DNA from: Clostridia bacterium
GTDB lineage: Bacteria; Bacillota; Clostridia; Oscillospirales; CAG-272
NCBI GenBank assembly: GCA_017504335.1
Contig: JAFVRI010000215.1
Location: 1 to 23,369, forward strand
Direction of reading: 5' to 3'
Length of the DNA: 23,369 nucleotides
The notes beneath the pieces are model-generated. The model made no database searches. It was not told the origin of the DNA and worked only from the letters and a program-made list of their open reading frames with translations. The number at the start of each line of letters is the position of its first letter. The first letter of the stretch is position 1. Of the stretch, positions 6,891-15,026 are shown in pieces. The translations under genes were made by a program, and so were the position numbers.

Positions 6891-6919
6891 TTGACAACTT
6901 CCCATCTGAGTGATATAAT
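6891..6919 (+). promoter_or_regulatory. Consensus promoter of alaS with extended -10
   Basis: TTGACA at 6891-6896, a 17-bp spacer and TATAAT at 6914-6919, with TG at 6911-6912 forming an extended -10. The leader to the alaS ATG is only about 34 nt, too short for a T-box, so strong unregulated expression is likely. Confidence 0.88.
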
Positions 6920-6959
6920 AAGATGATATATTATTTTCAGAAAGGCAAGGCATAAAACA

Positions 6960-9593
6960 ATGCAATGGACTTCTTTAAATGAACTGCGCGAAAAGTATCT
7001 TTCCTTCTTTGAGACGAAGGGTCACCTTCGTCTTCCCTCTTTTCCGCTGGTTCCCATCAATGACAAATCTCTGCTTCTGATCAACTCGGGCATGGCACCC
7101 ATGAAGAAATATTTCACGGGTGAGGAGATCCCGCCCCGCAACCGAGTTACCACCTGTCAGAAGTGTATCCGTACCCCCGACTTGGACCGTGTTGGACATA
7201 CCGCCCGTCACGGCACCTACTTCGAGATGCTCGGCAACTTCTCCTTCGGTGATTACTTCAAGGAAGAGGCAATTCCGTGGGCATGGGAATTTCTGACCGA
7301 ATGGTTGGAGATCCCCGGTGAGCTTCTCTGGCCCTCTATCTATGAAAACGATGAGGAGGCATTCGAGATCTGGAACAAGAAGATCGGTGTGCCCGCTGAG
7401 CGCATTGTTCGTCTCGGCAAGGCAGATAACTTCTGGGAGCATGGCTCCGGTCCCTGCGGCCCCTGCTCCGAGATCTACTTCGACCGCGGCATCAAGTACG
7501 GCTGCGGCTCTCCCGATTGCAAGCCCGGATGCGATTGCGACCGCTTCATGGAGATTTGGAACAACGTATTCTCCCAGTTCAACAATGACGGTCAGGGCAA
7601 CTACACCGAGCTGGCACAGAAAAACATCGATACCGGTATGGGTCTGGAGCGCCTGGCTTGTGTCATGCAGGGTGTGGACAACCTCTTTGAGGTGGACACC
7701 GTCCGCAAGATCCTGAACACCGTTTGCTCCATCGCGGGCAAGGAATACGGTGTCAATGCCAAGGACGACATTTCCATCCGTGTGGTAACCGACCATATCC
7801 GCTCCGCTACCTTTATGATCTGCGACGGTGTCATTCCCTCCAACGAGGGACGTGGCTACGTGCTTCGCAGAATCCTGCGTCGCGCTTGCCGTTTCGGAAA
7901 GCTGCTCGGTATCAACCGTGCCTTCCTTTGCGAGCTGTGCGAGGTGGTGATCGGTGAAAACATCGGCGCATATCCTGAGCTTGGCGAAAAGAAGGCATAC
8001 ATCCTCAAGGTAATCGCTACCGAGGAAGAGCGCTTCGATGCTACCATCGACGCGGGTCTGTCCATCCTTTCGGGTATCATCAAGGATGCCGAAGAGGCGG
8101 GCAAGACCGTGATCTCCGGTGAGGATTGCTTCCGTCTCTATGATACCTACGGCTTCCCGTTGGATATTACCCGTGAGATCGTCGAGGAAAAGGGACTTTC
8201 CATTGACGAGGACACCTTCACCGCTCTGATGAAGGAGCAGAAGGATCGCGCACGCGCCGCGCGCGGAAACGTAGGCGGCTGGGATGAGGGCTCCAAGAAG
8301 ATGCTCGCTGAGCTTCCCAAGACCGAATTCTGCGGCTACGAGCTGCTTTCCGCAGAGGCAAAGGTTCTTGCCATTTTGAATGAAAATAACGAATCGGTAA
8401 CCGAGCTTTCCGAGGGTGACTTCACCCTGGTTCTTGACCGTACTCCCTTCTACGGAGAAGGCGGCGGACAGGTTGGCGACGTGGGCATCATGACCTCCGA
8501 TGGAGCCAACATTCAGGTCACCGATACAAAAAAGACCGACGGCGTATATCTGCACATCTGTACCCTTCGCGACGGCTCTTTGAAGGTGGGCGATACTCTG
8601 ACCGCTACCGTAGAGGAATCCGACCGCCGTGCGACCATGCGTTGCCATTCTGCGTGCCATCTGCTTCAGGCGGCACTCCGTCAGGTGCTTGGTAACCACG
8701 TGGAGCAGGCAGGTTCTTATGTCAACCGTGACCATGTTCGTTTTGACTTCACTCACTTTGCCGCATTGACGGCAGAGGAGATCGCCAAGGTCGAGGCGAT
8801 CGTCAACGCGCATATTCTGGCAGGTGAGCCCATCACCATGACCGAAATGCCCATCGATGAGGCAAAGAAGCTGGGTGCGATGGCACTCTTCGGAGAGAAG
8901 TACGGTAAGATCGTCCGCGTGGTTCGCATGGGCGAGTTCTCCACCGAATTCTGCGGTGGTACCCACCTTTCCAACACCGCCTCCATCGGTCTCTTTAAGA
9001 TCACCTCCGAGGCATCTGTCGCCGCAGGCGTTCGCCGTATCGAAGCGGCAACAGGTAACGCCGTCCTCGAGATTCTGGCTTCTCAGCAGAAGCTGATCAA
9101 CGATACCGCCTCCGAGTTGAAGGCGCAAAACCCCTCCGATCTTCAGAAGCGTGCCGCTCAGCTTCAGGGTGAGCTTCATGCGATGAAGAAGGAGATCGAA
9201 TCCCTCAACGCAAAGCTGGCTTCTACCAAGCTTGCTTCGATCCTCGACTCTGCCGTAGAGGTCGGTTCGGTTCGTCTCATTACCGCAACCCTCAACGATA
9301 TGCAGCCCGATGCGGCAAGAAGCCTTGCTGACGAGATCAAGGCAACCTACCCCAATGCCGTTGCCGTTTTGGCTCTGGCAACCCCCGATAAGCTGAACTT
9401 CCAGGCAGTTGCCGGTAAGGATGCTGTTTCGGCAGGCGCACATGCCGGAAAGCTGGTGGGTGCGGTTGCAGCCGTTACCGGCGGAAAGGGCGGCGGACGC
9501 CCCGACAACGCCATGGCAGGCGGTGCGGATCGCGCAAAGATCGCCGATGCCCTCGCTTCCGCAGAAGCAACCCTTCTCGGTATGCTGAAGTAA
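6960..9593 (+). CDS. alaS: Alanine--tRNA ligase
   Basis: The 877-residue length is typical of bacterial AlaRS, which charges tRNA-Ala and clears mischarged Ser or Gly. The class II catalytic core (about 1-460) begins with ELREKYLSFFETKGH and contains RVGHTARHGTYFEMLGNFSF. The editing domain carries the zinc ligands H563, H567, C665 and H669 in HSACH and CGGTH, one position off the Escherichia coli numbering. The C-terminal C-Ala/DHHA1 part ends with the glycine-rich GGKGGGRPDNAMAGG. Start at 6960: AAGGCAAGG (6942-6950) precedes the ATG at about 9 nt, and the promoter is only 40 bp upstream. It stands alone, with a strong terminator. RqcH elsewhere in the window consumes Ala-tRNA, but the two genes are not in one operon. 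Confidence 0.98.
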   Translation: MQWTSLNELREKYLSFFETKGHLRLPSFPLVPINDKSLLLINSGMAPMKKYFTGEEIPPRNRVTTCQKCIRTPDLDRVGHTARHGTYFEMLGNFSFGDYFKEEAIPWAWEFLTEWLEIPGELLWPSIYENDEEAFEIWNKKIGVPAERIVRLGKADNFWEHGSGPCGPCSEIYFDRGIKYGCGSPDCKPGCDCDRFMEIWNNVFSQFNNDGQGNYTELAQKNIDTGMGLERLACVMQGVDNLFEVDTVRKILNTVCSIAGKEYGVNAKDDISIRVVTDHIRSATFMICDGVIPSNEGRGYVLRRILRRACRFGKLLGINRAFLCELCEVVIGENIGAYPELGEKKAYILKVIATEEERFDATIDAGLSILSGIIKDAEEAGKTVISGEDCFRLYDTYGFPLDITREIVEEKGLSIDEDTFTALMKEQKDRARAARGNVGGWDEGSKKMLAELPKTEFCGYELLSAEAKVLAILNENNESVTELSEGDFTLVLDRTPFYGEGGGQVGDVGIMTSDGANIQVTDTKKTDGVYLHICTLRDGSLKVGDTLTATVEESDRRATMRCHSACHLLQAALRQVLGNHVEQAGSYVNRDHVRFDFTHFAALTAEEIAKVEAIVNAHILAGEPITMTEMPIDEAKKLGAMALFGEKYGKIVRVVRMGEFSTEFCGGTHLSNTASIGLFKITSEASVAAGVRRIEAATGNAVLEILASQQKLINDTASELKAQNPSDLQKRAAQLQGELHAMKKEIESLNAKLASTKLASILDSAVEVGSVRLITATLNDMQPDAARSLADEIKATYPNAVAVLALATPDKLNFQAVAGKDAVSAGAHAGKLVGAVAAVTGGKGGGRPDNAMAGGADRAKIADALASAEATLLGMLK

Positions 9594-9603
9594 AAATCCA
9601 AGT

Positions 9604-9643
9604 AAAAAGCCGACAGTTTTCGCAGGAAAATTGTCGGCTTTTT
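9604..9643 (+). terminator. Terminator of alaS
   Basis: A 17-bp stem with one G-U pair (9604-9620 with 9627-9643) and a CGCAGG loop ends in TTTTT, starting 10 nt after the alaS stop. Confidence 0.95.
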
Positions 9644-9645
9644 GA

Positions 9646-9674
9646 TTGACAATTCAAAAGAGGTGTGCTATAAT
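9646..9674 (+). promoter_or_regulatory. Consensus promoter of the antiporter gene
   Basis: TTGACA at 9646-9651, a 17-bp spacer and TATAAT at 9669-9674, preceded by TG at 9666-9667. Its -35 box begins 2 bp after the alaS terminator hairpin. It decides the start of the next gene: the in-frame ATGs at 9646 and 9673 fall inside the promoter. Confidence 0.88.
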
Positions 9675-9699
9675 GGGCAAGAAAGTGAGGGTTTCCATT

Positions 9700-10902
9700 A
9701 TGCAAATCAGTTCAAAGGCAAAAAATGCCATTCTGATTGGCTCCCTTTGCTCTATTTCTTATTTTGCCGTATATATCACAAGAAACATTCTGAGTGCCGT
9801 CACGCCTCAAATGATCGAGGACGGCTATACCGAAGCCTATATCGGCAGTATTTCCTCTTTGTATTTTATCTTTTATGCCGTGGGACAGCTGATCAACGGC
9901 GCCGTTGGCGATAAGATCAAAGCCAAATGGATGATCTGCCTTGGTCTGTTTGGAGCGGGCATTGCCAATCTGGTCTTTTCCAACATCGTCATGTTCCCAG
10001 CCGCCGCTATGATCGCTTATGCGATAACAGGCTTTTGCCTGTCCATGATCTACGGTCCTATGACCAAAGTGGTCTCGGAGAATACCGATCCGATCCATGC
10101 GACACGGTGCAGTCTCGGTTATACCTTTGCTTCCTTTTTCGGCTCCCCCACCGCAGGACTTCTCGCTTCTCTGCTTGTCTGGCAGAGTGTGTTTGCGGTC
10201 AGCAGCGTTGCCCTCTTCATCATGGCTGTTGTGGGCTTCTTCTGCTTCACACGGTTGGAACGAAAAAGAATCATTCAGTACAATCAATATCCTCCGCAAC
10301 AGAAAGGAAGCGGAAATCTCCGTGTCCTTCTCAAGCATCGGATCATCAAATTTTCTCTGATCTCTATTCTCACGGGTGTTGTGCGTACCTCGGTGGTGTT
10401 TTGGATGCCCACCTATCTGTCTCAGCATCTTGACTTTTCGTCTAAAAATGCGGCAACCATTTTCACCGTCGCCACCCTGATCATCTCCCTGACCACCTTT
10501 GTTGCCATCTTTATTTATGAGCGACTGGGGCACAATATGGATAAAACCATCCTGTTGATGTTCACCTCGGCGACCGTATTCTTCGTCCTGACCTACCTGA
10601 TCACGCAACCGATCCTCAATATCGTCTGCATGATCCTTGCCATCATGTCTTCCAACGGAGCGGCAACCATGCTTTTCAGCCGTTACCTTCCCTCCCTTCG
10701 GGATACGGGCATGGTCTCTTCGGTCACGGGCTACATCGATTTTCTCAGCTACATAGCAGCTGCTGCCGCAAATTTGATTTTCGCCAATGCCGCCACCGCT
10801 CTCGGTTGGGGCAACCTCATTCTCGTATGGGTCGGCTTGATGATCCTCGGTGTGATCATCGCCCTTCCCTATCACCGATTCAAAAAGAATCCTACCGAAT
10901 AA
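9700..10902 (+). CDS. MFS organophosphate:phosphate antiporter (GlpT/UhpT-like)
   Basis: A 400-residue, twelve-segment major facilitator of the OPA type, which exchanges a sugar or glycerol phosphate for inorganic phosphate. R28 in YITRN (first helix) and R229 in GVVRTSVVFWMPTYL (seventh helix) line up with the two phosphate-binding arginines of E. coli GlpT (R45, R269). Residues 67-76 give the loop 2-3 motif A (GAVGDKIKAK). The central loop lies near 185-210. I chose the ATG at 9700 because the upstream part of the frame is promoter DNA; a GTGAGG-like ribosome site lies about 9 nt before it. No glycerophosphodiesterase or UhpABC-type sensor is adjacent, so the substrate is open. The final codons (KKNPTE) and the terminator belong to the repeat shared with the YitT-like gene. 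Confidence 0.88.
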   Translation: MQISSKAKNAILIGSLCSISYFAVYITRNILSAVTPQMIEDGYTEAYIGSISSLYFIFYAVGQLINGAVGDKIKAKWMICLGLFGAGIANLVFSNIVMFPAAAMIAYAITGFCLSMIYGPMTKVVSENTDPIHATRCSLGYTFASFFGSPTAGLLASLLVWQSVFAVSSVALFIMAVVGFFCFTRLERKRIIQYNQYPPQQKGSGNLRVLLKHRIIKFSLISILTGVVRTSVVFWMPTYLSQHLDFSSKNAATIFTVATLIISLTTFVAIFIYERLGHNMDKTILLMFTSATVFFVLTYLITQPILNIVCMILAIMSSNGAATMLFSRYLPSLRDTGMVSSVTGYIDFLSYIAAAAANLIFANAATALGWGNLILVWVGLMILGVIIALPYHRFKKNPTE

Positions 10903-10941
10903 AAAATGACGGGTCACTTCTCCGAAGTGACCCATCTTTTT
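10880..10941 (+). repeat. Gene-end repeat, copy 2 (KKNPTE codons plus terminator)
   Basis: Second copy of the 62-bp module described at 1538-1599, aligned without gaps. The only change in the first 25 bp is C10894 for T1552, turning the Ile codon into Thr. The stem pair G10913-C10931 replaces C-G of copy 1. Confidence 0.6.
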
Positions 10942-10942
10942 T
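10908..10942 (+). terminator. Bidirectional terminator between the antiporter and GH31 genes
   Basis: A 10-bp stem, GGGTCACTTC (10911-10920) with its complement (10924-10933), has a TCC loop and a T6 run. On the minus strand it is followed by a T-run too. It overlaps the last codon of the convergent GH31 gene. Confidence 0.92.
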
Positions 10943-12896
10943 ATGCCATTCTTTCAAACACGGGCATGATGTCAATGGGCGCATCCGCCGTGATCGTCTG
11001 TCCGCCATCGTACTCCGTTTCGTCGTGGATGCTTTTCCATCTTCCCGCGGGCAAATATACTTGCCGCTCTCTTACTTCATATTCCATCACGGGAGCTACC
11101 AAATACTTGGAGCCAAACATATACTGATCGTCGATCTCCCAGCATCTTGAATCCTCTGGGAATTCATAAAACATGGTACGCATCAGGGGCGATCCATTCT
11201 CGGATGCCTCACGGTAAAGAGATGCCACATAATCCTTGATTTCCAAACGAATACCCAGCCATTTTTTCATGATGGCATAGTTCTCTTCCCCATAGCTCCA
11301 CAGCTCGTTCGGTTGTCCGCTCTCCAGCTTTCCCGGTATTAGAATCTTGGGCAGTCTATTTCCGTGCATCCGCAGAACGGGCGTAAATACAGCGAACTGA
11401 TACCAACGGATCAACAATTCCCGGAATTCAGGATCGTCCGTATATGCTCCGCGAAAGCCTCCGATGTCGGTCGTCCACCATGCGTGTCCCGCAAGTCCCA
11501 TATTCAGTCCCGCAGAAAGCTGATCTCGGAAAGCACGGAAGCTGGATTCCACGTCACCCGACCAAACCACGGCGCCGTATTTTTGACTGCCAACCCAAGC
11601 ACAACGGGAAAGATTGACAATATCGTTCTGTCCCTCTGCCCTCTGACCTTCCCAAAAGCACTGTGCGTGATTCGAGGGATAATATCCGGCAGTCTTGGCA
11701 GTCCGTCCCGCATGATAACGGTAATGGTCGTACTCATAGGGCTGGAATTCAGGCTCTGCCTCGTCCAACCAAAACATATCGATACCATATTTGTAATAAT
11801 TCTCCTTGGCCTTGCTCCAAAGAAACGCTCTGGCCTCTGGATTTGTCGCATCATAGAAGGCACAGGGGCCCATCCAATCAAAGGTATAACCAAGCCCCCT
11901 TTCGCACCGAACGAGCAAATCCCTCGCCTTCATTTCAGCATAGTTTTCACTCTTTGTGGAAACCGTCGGCCAAATGGAAACCATACAGCGAATCCCCATA
12001 GAATGGAGCTCATCCATCATTGACTTGGGATCGGGAAAGCATTCGGAGTCAAATTTCCAATCCCCCTGCTCTGTCCAATGAAAAAAGTCAATCACGATCA
12101 CATCGGGTTTTATGCCCCGTCTCTTGTATTCGCGGGCAACCTCCAATACCTCCGCCTGGGTGCTATATCGCAGCTTGCATTGCCAAAGTCCCAGGGCGTT
12201 GTCAGGAAACGCAGGGGAACGTCCCGTGACCTCCGTAAAGGACTCCAGAATTTTCTGCGGATTTTCGTCCGCCACGATCCAATAATCCATCTCCTCGATC
12301 GCCTCTGCCGTCCATTCCGTGTAATTGTTTCCGAACATGACCTGTCCCACACCGGGGTGATTCCACAAAAAGCCATAGCCCAGATTTGATACGTAAAACG
12401 GAACACTGATTTGGGAATTTCTCTGCGCCAGCTCCAACACGCATCCCTTCAGATCCAGCTCAGGCTGCTGATACTGCCCCATACCGAAGATCTTTTCCCC
12501 TCGATTGGCTTCAAACAATACACTTAGGCTATATTCGTTTCCGCCACGAGGACGGTATTGACGCGCCGCAATATCCAAACATACGCCATAATAATTACGC
12601 CCCTTTTTGCATCGAACGTATTCCTTCAAAATCATTTGACCGTCACGGTAAAAACCAAGAACGCCATCCCCTGTAACCTCACAGCAGATTCGCCCGTTTC
12701 GAATGCTTCCTCTCTTTGCCTCTGCGACACACTCCACGTCCATAGGAGCAACGTAAGAAATTCCCTTATTTTCGTCCGAAAATCCTGTATTTCGTGTTGC
12801 CCGAACACGAAGCGCGTTGGTTTCCCATGCTTCGATCTCGATCCACTCCTCGGCGGACCGAATCTGTAGCTTGTTTCCGTTTTTGCAAATAATCAT
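10941..12896 (-). CDS. Glycoside hydrolase family 31 (alpha-glucosidase/alpha-xylosidase type)
   Basis: A 651-residue retaining alpha-glycosidase. Residues 1-220 form the N-terminal beta-sandwich. The (beta/alpha)8 barrel (about 230-550) includes DVIVIDFFHW, the nucleophile D378 in GIDMFWLDEAEPE, and the acid/base D448 in VVWSGDVESS, followed by AGHAWWTTDIGGFRG. A distal beta domain closes the protein (KYLVAPVMEY onward). There is no signal peptide, so it should be cytoplasmic and act on imported oligosaccharides. The WLDEAEPE form of the nucleophile motif occurs among xylosidase- and glucosidase-like members; substrate specificity is not decided. AAGGAGGG sits 5 nt before the ATG at 12896. 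It diverges from an AraC regulator 136 bp away, the likely controller. Confidence 0.94.
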   Translation of the reverse strand: MIICKNGNKLQIRSAEEWIEIEAWETNALRVRATRNTGFSDENKGISYVAPMDVECVAEAKRGSIRNGRICCEVTGDGVLGFYRDGQMILKEYVRCKKGRNYYGVCLDIAARQYRPRGGNEYSLSVLFEANRGEKIFGMGQYQQPELDLKGCVLELAQRNSQISVPFYVSNLGYGFLWNHPGVGQVMFGNNYTEWTAEAIEEMDYWIVADENPQKILESFTEVTGRSPAFPDNALGLWQCKLRYSTQAEVLEVAREYKRRGIKPDVIVIDFFHWTEQGDWKFDSECFPDPKSMMDELHSMGIRCMVSIWPTVSTKSENYAEMKARDLLVRCERGLGYTFDWMGPCAFYDATNPEARAFLWSKAKENYYKYGIDMFWLDEAEPEFQPYEYDHYRYHAGRTAKTAGYYPSNHAQCFWEGQRAEGQNDIVNLSRCAWVGSQKYGAVVWSGDVESSFRAFRDQLSAGLNMGLAGHAWWTTDIGGFRGAYTDDPEFRELLIRWYQFAVFTPVLRMHGNRLPKILIPGKLESGQPNELWSYGEENYAIMKKWLGIRLEIKDYVASLYREASENGSPLMRTMFYEFPEDSRCWEIDDQYMFGSKYLVAPVMEYEVRERQVYLPAGRWKSIHDETEYDGGQTITADAPIDIMPVFERMA

Positions 12897-12913
12897 ATTT
12901 TCCCTCCTTGGCT

Positions 12914-12932
12914 TGATATGGTCATTATATCA
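12914..12932. promoter_or_regulatory. GH31 promoter region with TGATAT inverted repeat
   Basis: A minus-strand TATAAT (complement of 12924-12929) serves GH31; no good -35 is seen 17 bp upstream, which fits activator dependence. TGATAT (12914-12919) and ATATCA (12927-12932) form an inverted repeat with a 7-bp gap over the -10 and start region. ATATCAT recurs at 12956-12962. These may be operator parts for the divergent AraC protein. Confidence 0.4.
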
Positions 12933-12981
12933 TAATTTTTCAAATAATAACATTCATATCATGCCATTTTTGCGTCACATC

Positions 12982-13010
12982 TTGCTTTTTTGAAGAGAGC
13001 GTGTTATAAT
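12982..13010 (+). promoter_or_regulatory. Promoter of the second AraC regulator
   Basis: TTGCTT at 12982-12987, a 17-bp spacer and TATAAT at 13005-13010. The leader is about 16-20 nt. Both hexamers and the spacer length are the same as in the coaW promoter. Confidence 0.75.
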
Positions 13011-13032
13011 AACAAAAAAACGGAGGTGCCAT

Positions 13033-13854
13033 ATGTCCTCATCCTTTTTGGAAACCTACAACCGAGCCTCCTCGGATTATCCCTACATTCAAAGCAATAC
13101 CATAACCCTTACCTGCGGATCACATTTTCACGATGAAATCGAATTGGTGGAAATGATTTCGGGAAGCATTTATTTATACAGAAACGGTCAGAAATTGCTT
13201 TTGCGGGAGGGAGATCTCTGCATCCTGATGCCAGGTGAGATCCACAGCTTTGAATCCCCAAGCAAAAACATAATGCATATCATGAAGCTTTCTTGGAAGC
13301 ACTCCGAAGAATCCGCGGATTTTGCGTATCTTTTTCTTCCCGCCCCGCTCTCCCCCGCTTCTGATCTGAATCAATCGATCCGCGCCGCCACGGCGGTCAT
13401 ACGAAATGAACACGAAAATAAAAAAGAGGGCTACGGATACGCCATCAAGGAACAGTCTTCCCGAATTCTTTGCGCCATGCTCCGTTCCCCCGAAATTCAG
13501 CGTATCGCGCCGATCGAATACAAAAAGCAGAGATTTTCCCTCAGCCTTTTGGAGAAGGTCAACATCTATCTGGAAGCACACTATACCGAACCCATTACGC
13601 TGGACGAAATTGCCTCAGTATGCCATCTTTCATCCTATTATTTTGCCCATCTCTTCAAGAACGCAACGGGAACGACCTTTTGCAATCATCTCGCTGCCTT
13701 TCGTTGCGGAAAAGCAACAAGCTTTCTTTCCTACGGAAAAGAAAACATGACCAACATCGCATTTCACTGCGGTTTTTCGGATGTACGCGCCTTTAACAGA
13801 GCCTTCAAAAAGGTATACGGTACGACTCCGTCGTCATTTCGAAACGATCATTAA
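13033..13854 (+). CDS. AraC-family regulator divergent from GH31
   Basis: A 273-residue regulator. The N-terminal cupin shows HFHDEIELVEMISGS (31-45) and the LMPGEIHSFE metal-fold region (65-74). The C-terminal AraC domain (about 172-272) has a first HTH at LDEIASVCHLSSYYFAHLF (190-208) and a second at MTNIAFHCGFSDVRAFNRAF (239-258), ending VYGTTPSSFR. CGGAGG at 13021-13026 lies 6 nt before the ATG. It shares the 136-bp divergent region with the GH31 gene, the usual layout for a local sugar-responsive activator. It may also control the sugar operon to the right, whose promoter is outside the window, so that link is inference. Confidence 0.93.
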   Translation: MSSSFLETYNRASSDYPYIQSNTITLTCGSHFHDEIELVEMISGSIYLYRNGQKLLLREGDLCILMPGEIHSFESPSKNIMHIMKLSWKHSEESADFAYLFLPAPLSPASDLNQSIRAATAVIRNEHENKKEGYGYAIKEQSSRILCAMLRSPEIQRIAPIEYKKQRFSLSLLEKVNIYLEAHYTEPITLDEIASVCHLSSYYFAHLFKNATGTTFCNHLAAFRCGKATSFLSYGKENMTNIAFHCGFSDVRAFNRAFKKVYGTTPSSFRNDH

Positions 13855-13859
13855 ATACA

Positions 13860-13889
13860 AAAAAGGATTGCCCGAAGGCAATCCTTTTT
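13860..13889. terminator. Bidirectional terminator between AraC and the permease operon
   Basis: A stem of 13 bp (13860-13872 with 13877-13889) and a CGAA tetraloop have T-runs on both strands. It ends the AraC transcript and, on the minus strand, the whole permease/DUF5696 operon. Confidence 0.93.
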
Positions 13890-13900
13890 ATTTGTTTGAA

Positions 13901-15016
13901 TTAGTCCGCAGTCAAACCGGAACGCTCGATACCCTGAACCAGATACTTCTGGAAGAAGAGGTAAACCACAACCAACGGAGCGATTACCATCAATCCGCAG
14001 GTATGCTTTGCCGCGTTCAGATAGGTTGCTTGGTCTGTATTGACCAGCGACAACGTATTGATTTGCTGTCCGACCAAATCCTTCAAAAGTGTTACGCTCT
14101 TACTGGAGTCAATGGAGAAGAGCTGTGTATAGAACACGTCGGTCCACTGCCACGAGAAGGCGAACAGGAATACCGTGATCAGCATCGGAACAGACAGAGG
14201 AAGGATGATCGTGAAGAAGGTCTTCATAATACCCGATCCGTCTATGTATGCCGATTCCTCAAGCTCACTGGGCACGCCGAAGAAGAACTGACGCAGCAAG
14301 AAGATATACAAGCCGTTCTTAAAGGCAAGACCGAAGAGCGAAAGAATGATCAAGGGCCAGTTGGTATCCAACAGATATGCGCCTCGTCCATCCGTGAAGA
14401 TGGTCCAGCTCTCGGGAATAATATCGATCGCTGCCAGGAAATCGTTGGTATACGAGAAACCGAACAGATTGATTCCGCCACCGTTCAGGAAGTGGAAAAT
14501 ACCCAGCACGTCGAAGTCCATGAAGTTCATCTGCATGGACAGCTGAAGTGTTTTATGGGGGATCAACAGCGAAAGGATGACCGCCATGAACACCAGCTTA
14601 TTACCCTTGAATTTGAACTTTGCCAAGCCGTATGCAATGAAGCAGCAGATAAAGGTCTGAATCAATGCTACGGTCACGGAAAGCGTCAAGGTGTTGAAAA
14701 ATGCGTTGAAGTAATGCAGCTCGTGCCACACCGCCTTATACATATCAAAGGAGATGCTCTTAGGCACCATCTGAACCGTTACGTCAATGAAGTCGTCCGG
14801 AGCCATGATCGACTCGGGCAACCACTGCAGATAGGGCTTCAGAATCTGGAATGCAATACCGACCAGAAGTACCAGACGGAACGCAATCCATACAATCTTC
14901 TTCAGGAAGAAGAGAGAGGTCAGCTTCGATTTCAGCTTAACTTTCAGAGGCGTACGTTCGAAATCCGCTGCAGGGTTATTTCGAAACTTCGCTTTTTTTA
15001 CATTTTCTGCGTTCAT
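13901..15016 (-). CDS. CUT1 sugar ABC permease, MalG type, with extended external loop
   Basis: A 371-residue MalG-like inner-membrane subunit, about 80-90 residues longer than common members. After a basic cytoplasmic N-terminus of about 40 residues come six predicted membrane segments. The EAA loop that meets the ATPase is ESAYIDGSGIMKTFFTIILP (254-273). Residues about 165-220, in the predicted extracytoplasmic loop before the segment at 221-240, form an additional stretch (FHFLNGGGINLFGFSY and onward). The ATG at 15016 follows AAGGAGG by 5 nt; an in-frame extension to 15073 lies inside the previous gene. It is the last gene of the operon, 10 nt behind its MalF-type partner. No ATPase is present; a shared MsmK-like ATPase elsewhere is usual in Firmicutes. 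Confidence 0.92.
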   Translation of the reverse strand: MNAENVKKAKFRNNPAADFERTPLKVKLKSKLTSLFFLKKIVWIAFRLVLLVGIAFQILKPYLQWLPESIMAPDDFIDVTVQMVPKSISFDMYKAVWHELHYFNAFFNTLTLSVTVALIQTFICCFIAYGLAKFKFKGNKLVFMAVILSLLIPHKTLQLSMQMNFMDFDVLGIFHFLNGGGINLFGFSYTNDFLAAIDIIPESWTIFTDGRGAYLLDTNWPLIILSLFGLAFKNGLYIFLLRQFFFGVPSELEESAYIDGSGIMKTFFTIILPLSVPMLITVFLFAFSWQWTDVFYTQLFSIDSSKSVTLLKDLVGQQINTLSLVNTDQATYLNAAKHTCGLMVIAPLVVVYLFFQKYLVQGIERSGLTAD

Positions 15017-15026
15017 TACGACCTCC

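Noticed and set aside
6920..6959. T-box riboswitch before alaS
   Set aside because: The promoter leaves a leader of only about 34 nt, without specifier hairpin, T-box sequence or terminator.
6975..9443. Minus-strand open frame of 822 codons opposite alaS
   Set aside because: It lies entirely within the certain alaS gene and has no promoter, ribosome site or family motif. It is a codon-usage shadow.
12897..13032. Catabolite-repression (cre) site in the GH31-AraC gap
   Set aside because: No sequence matching the cre consensus was found by eye; only TGATAT-type repeats are present.
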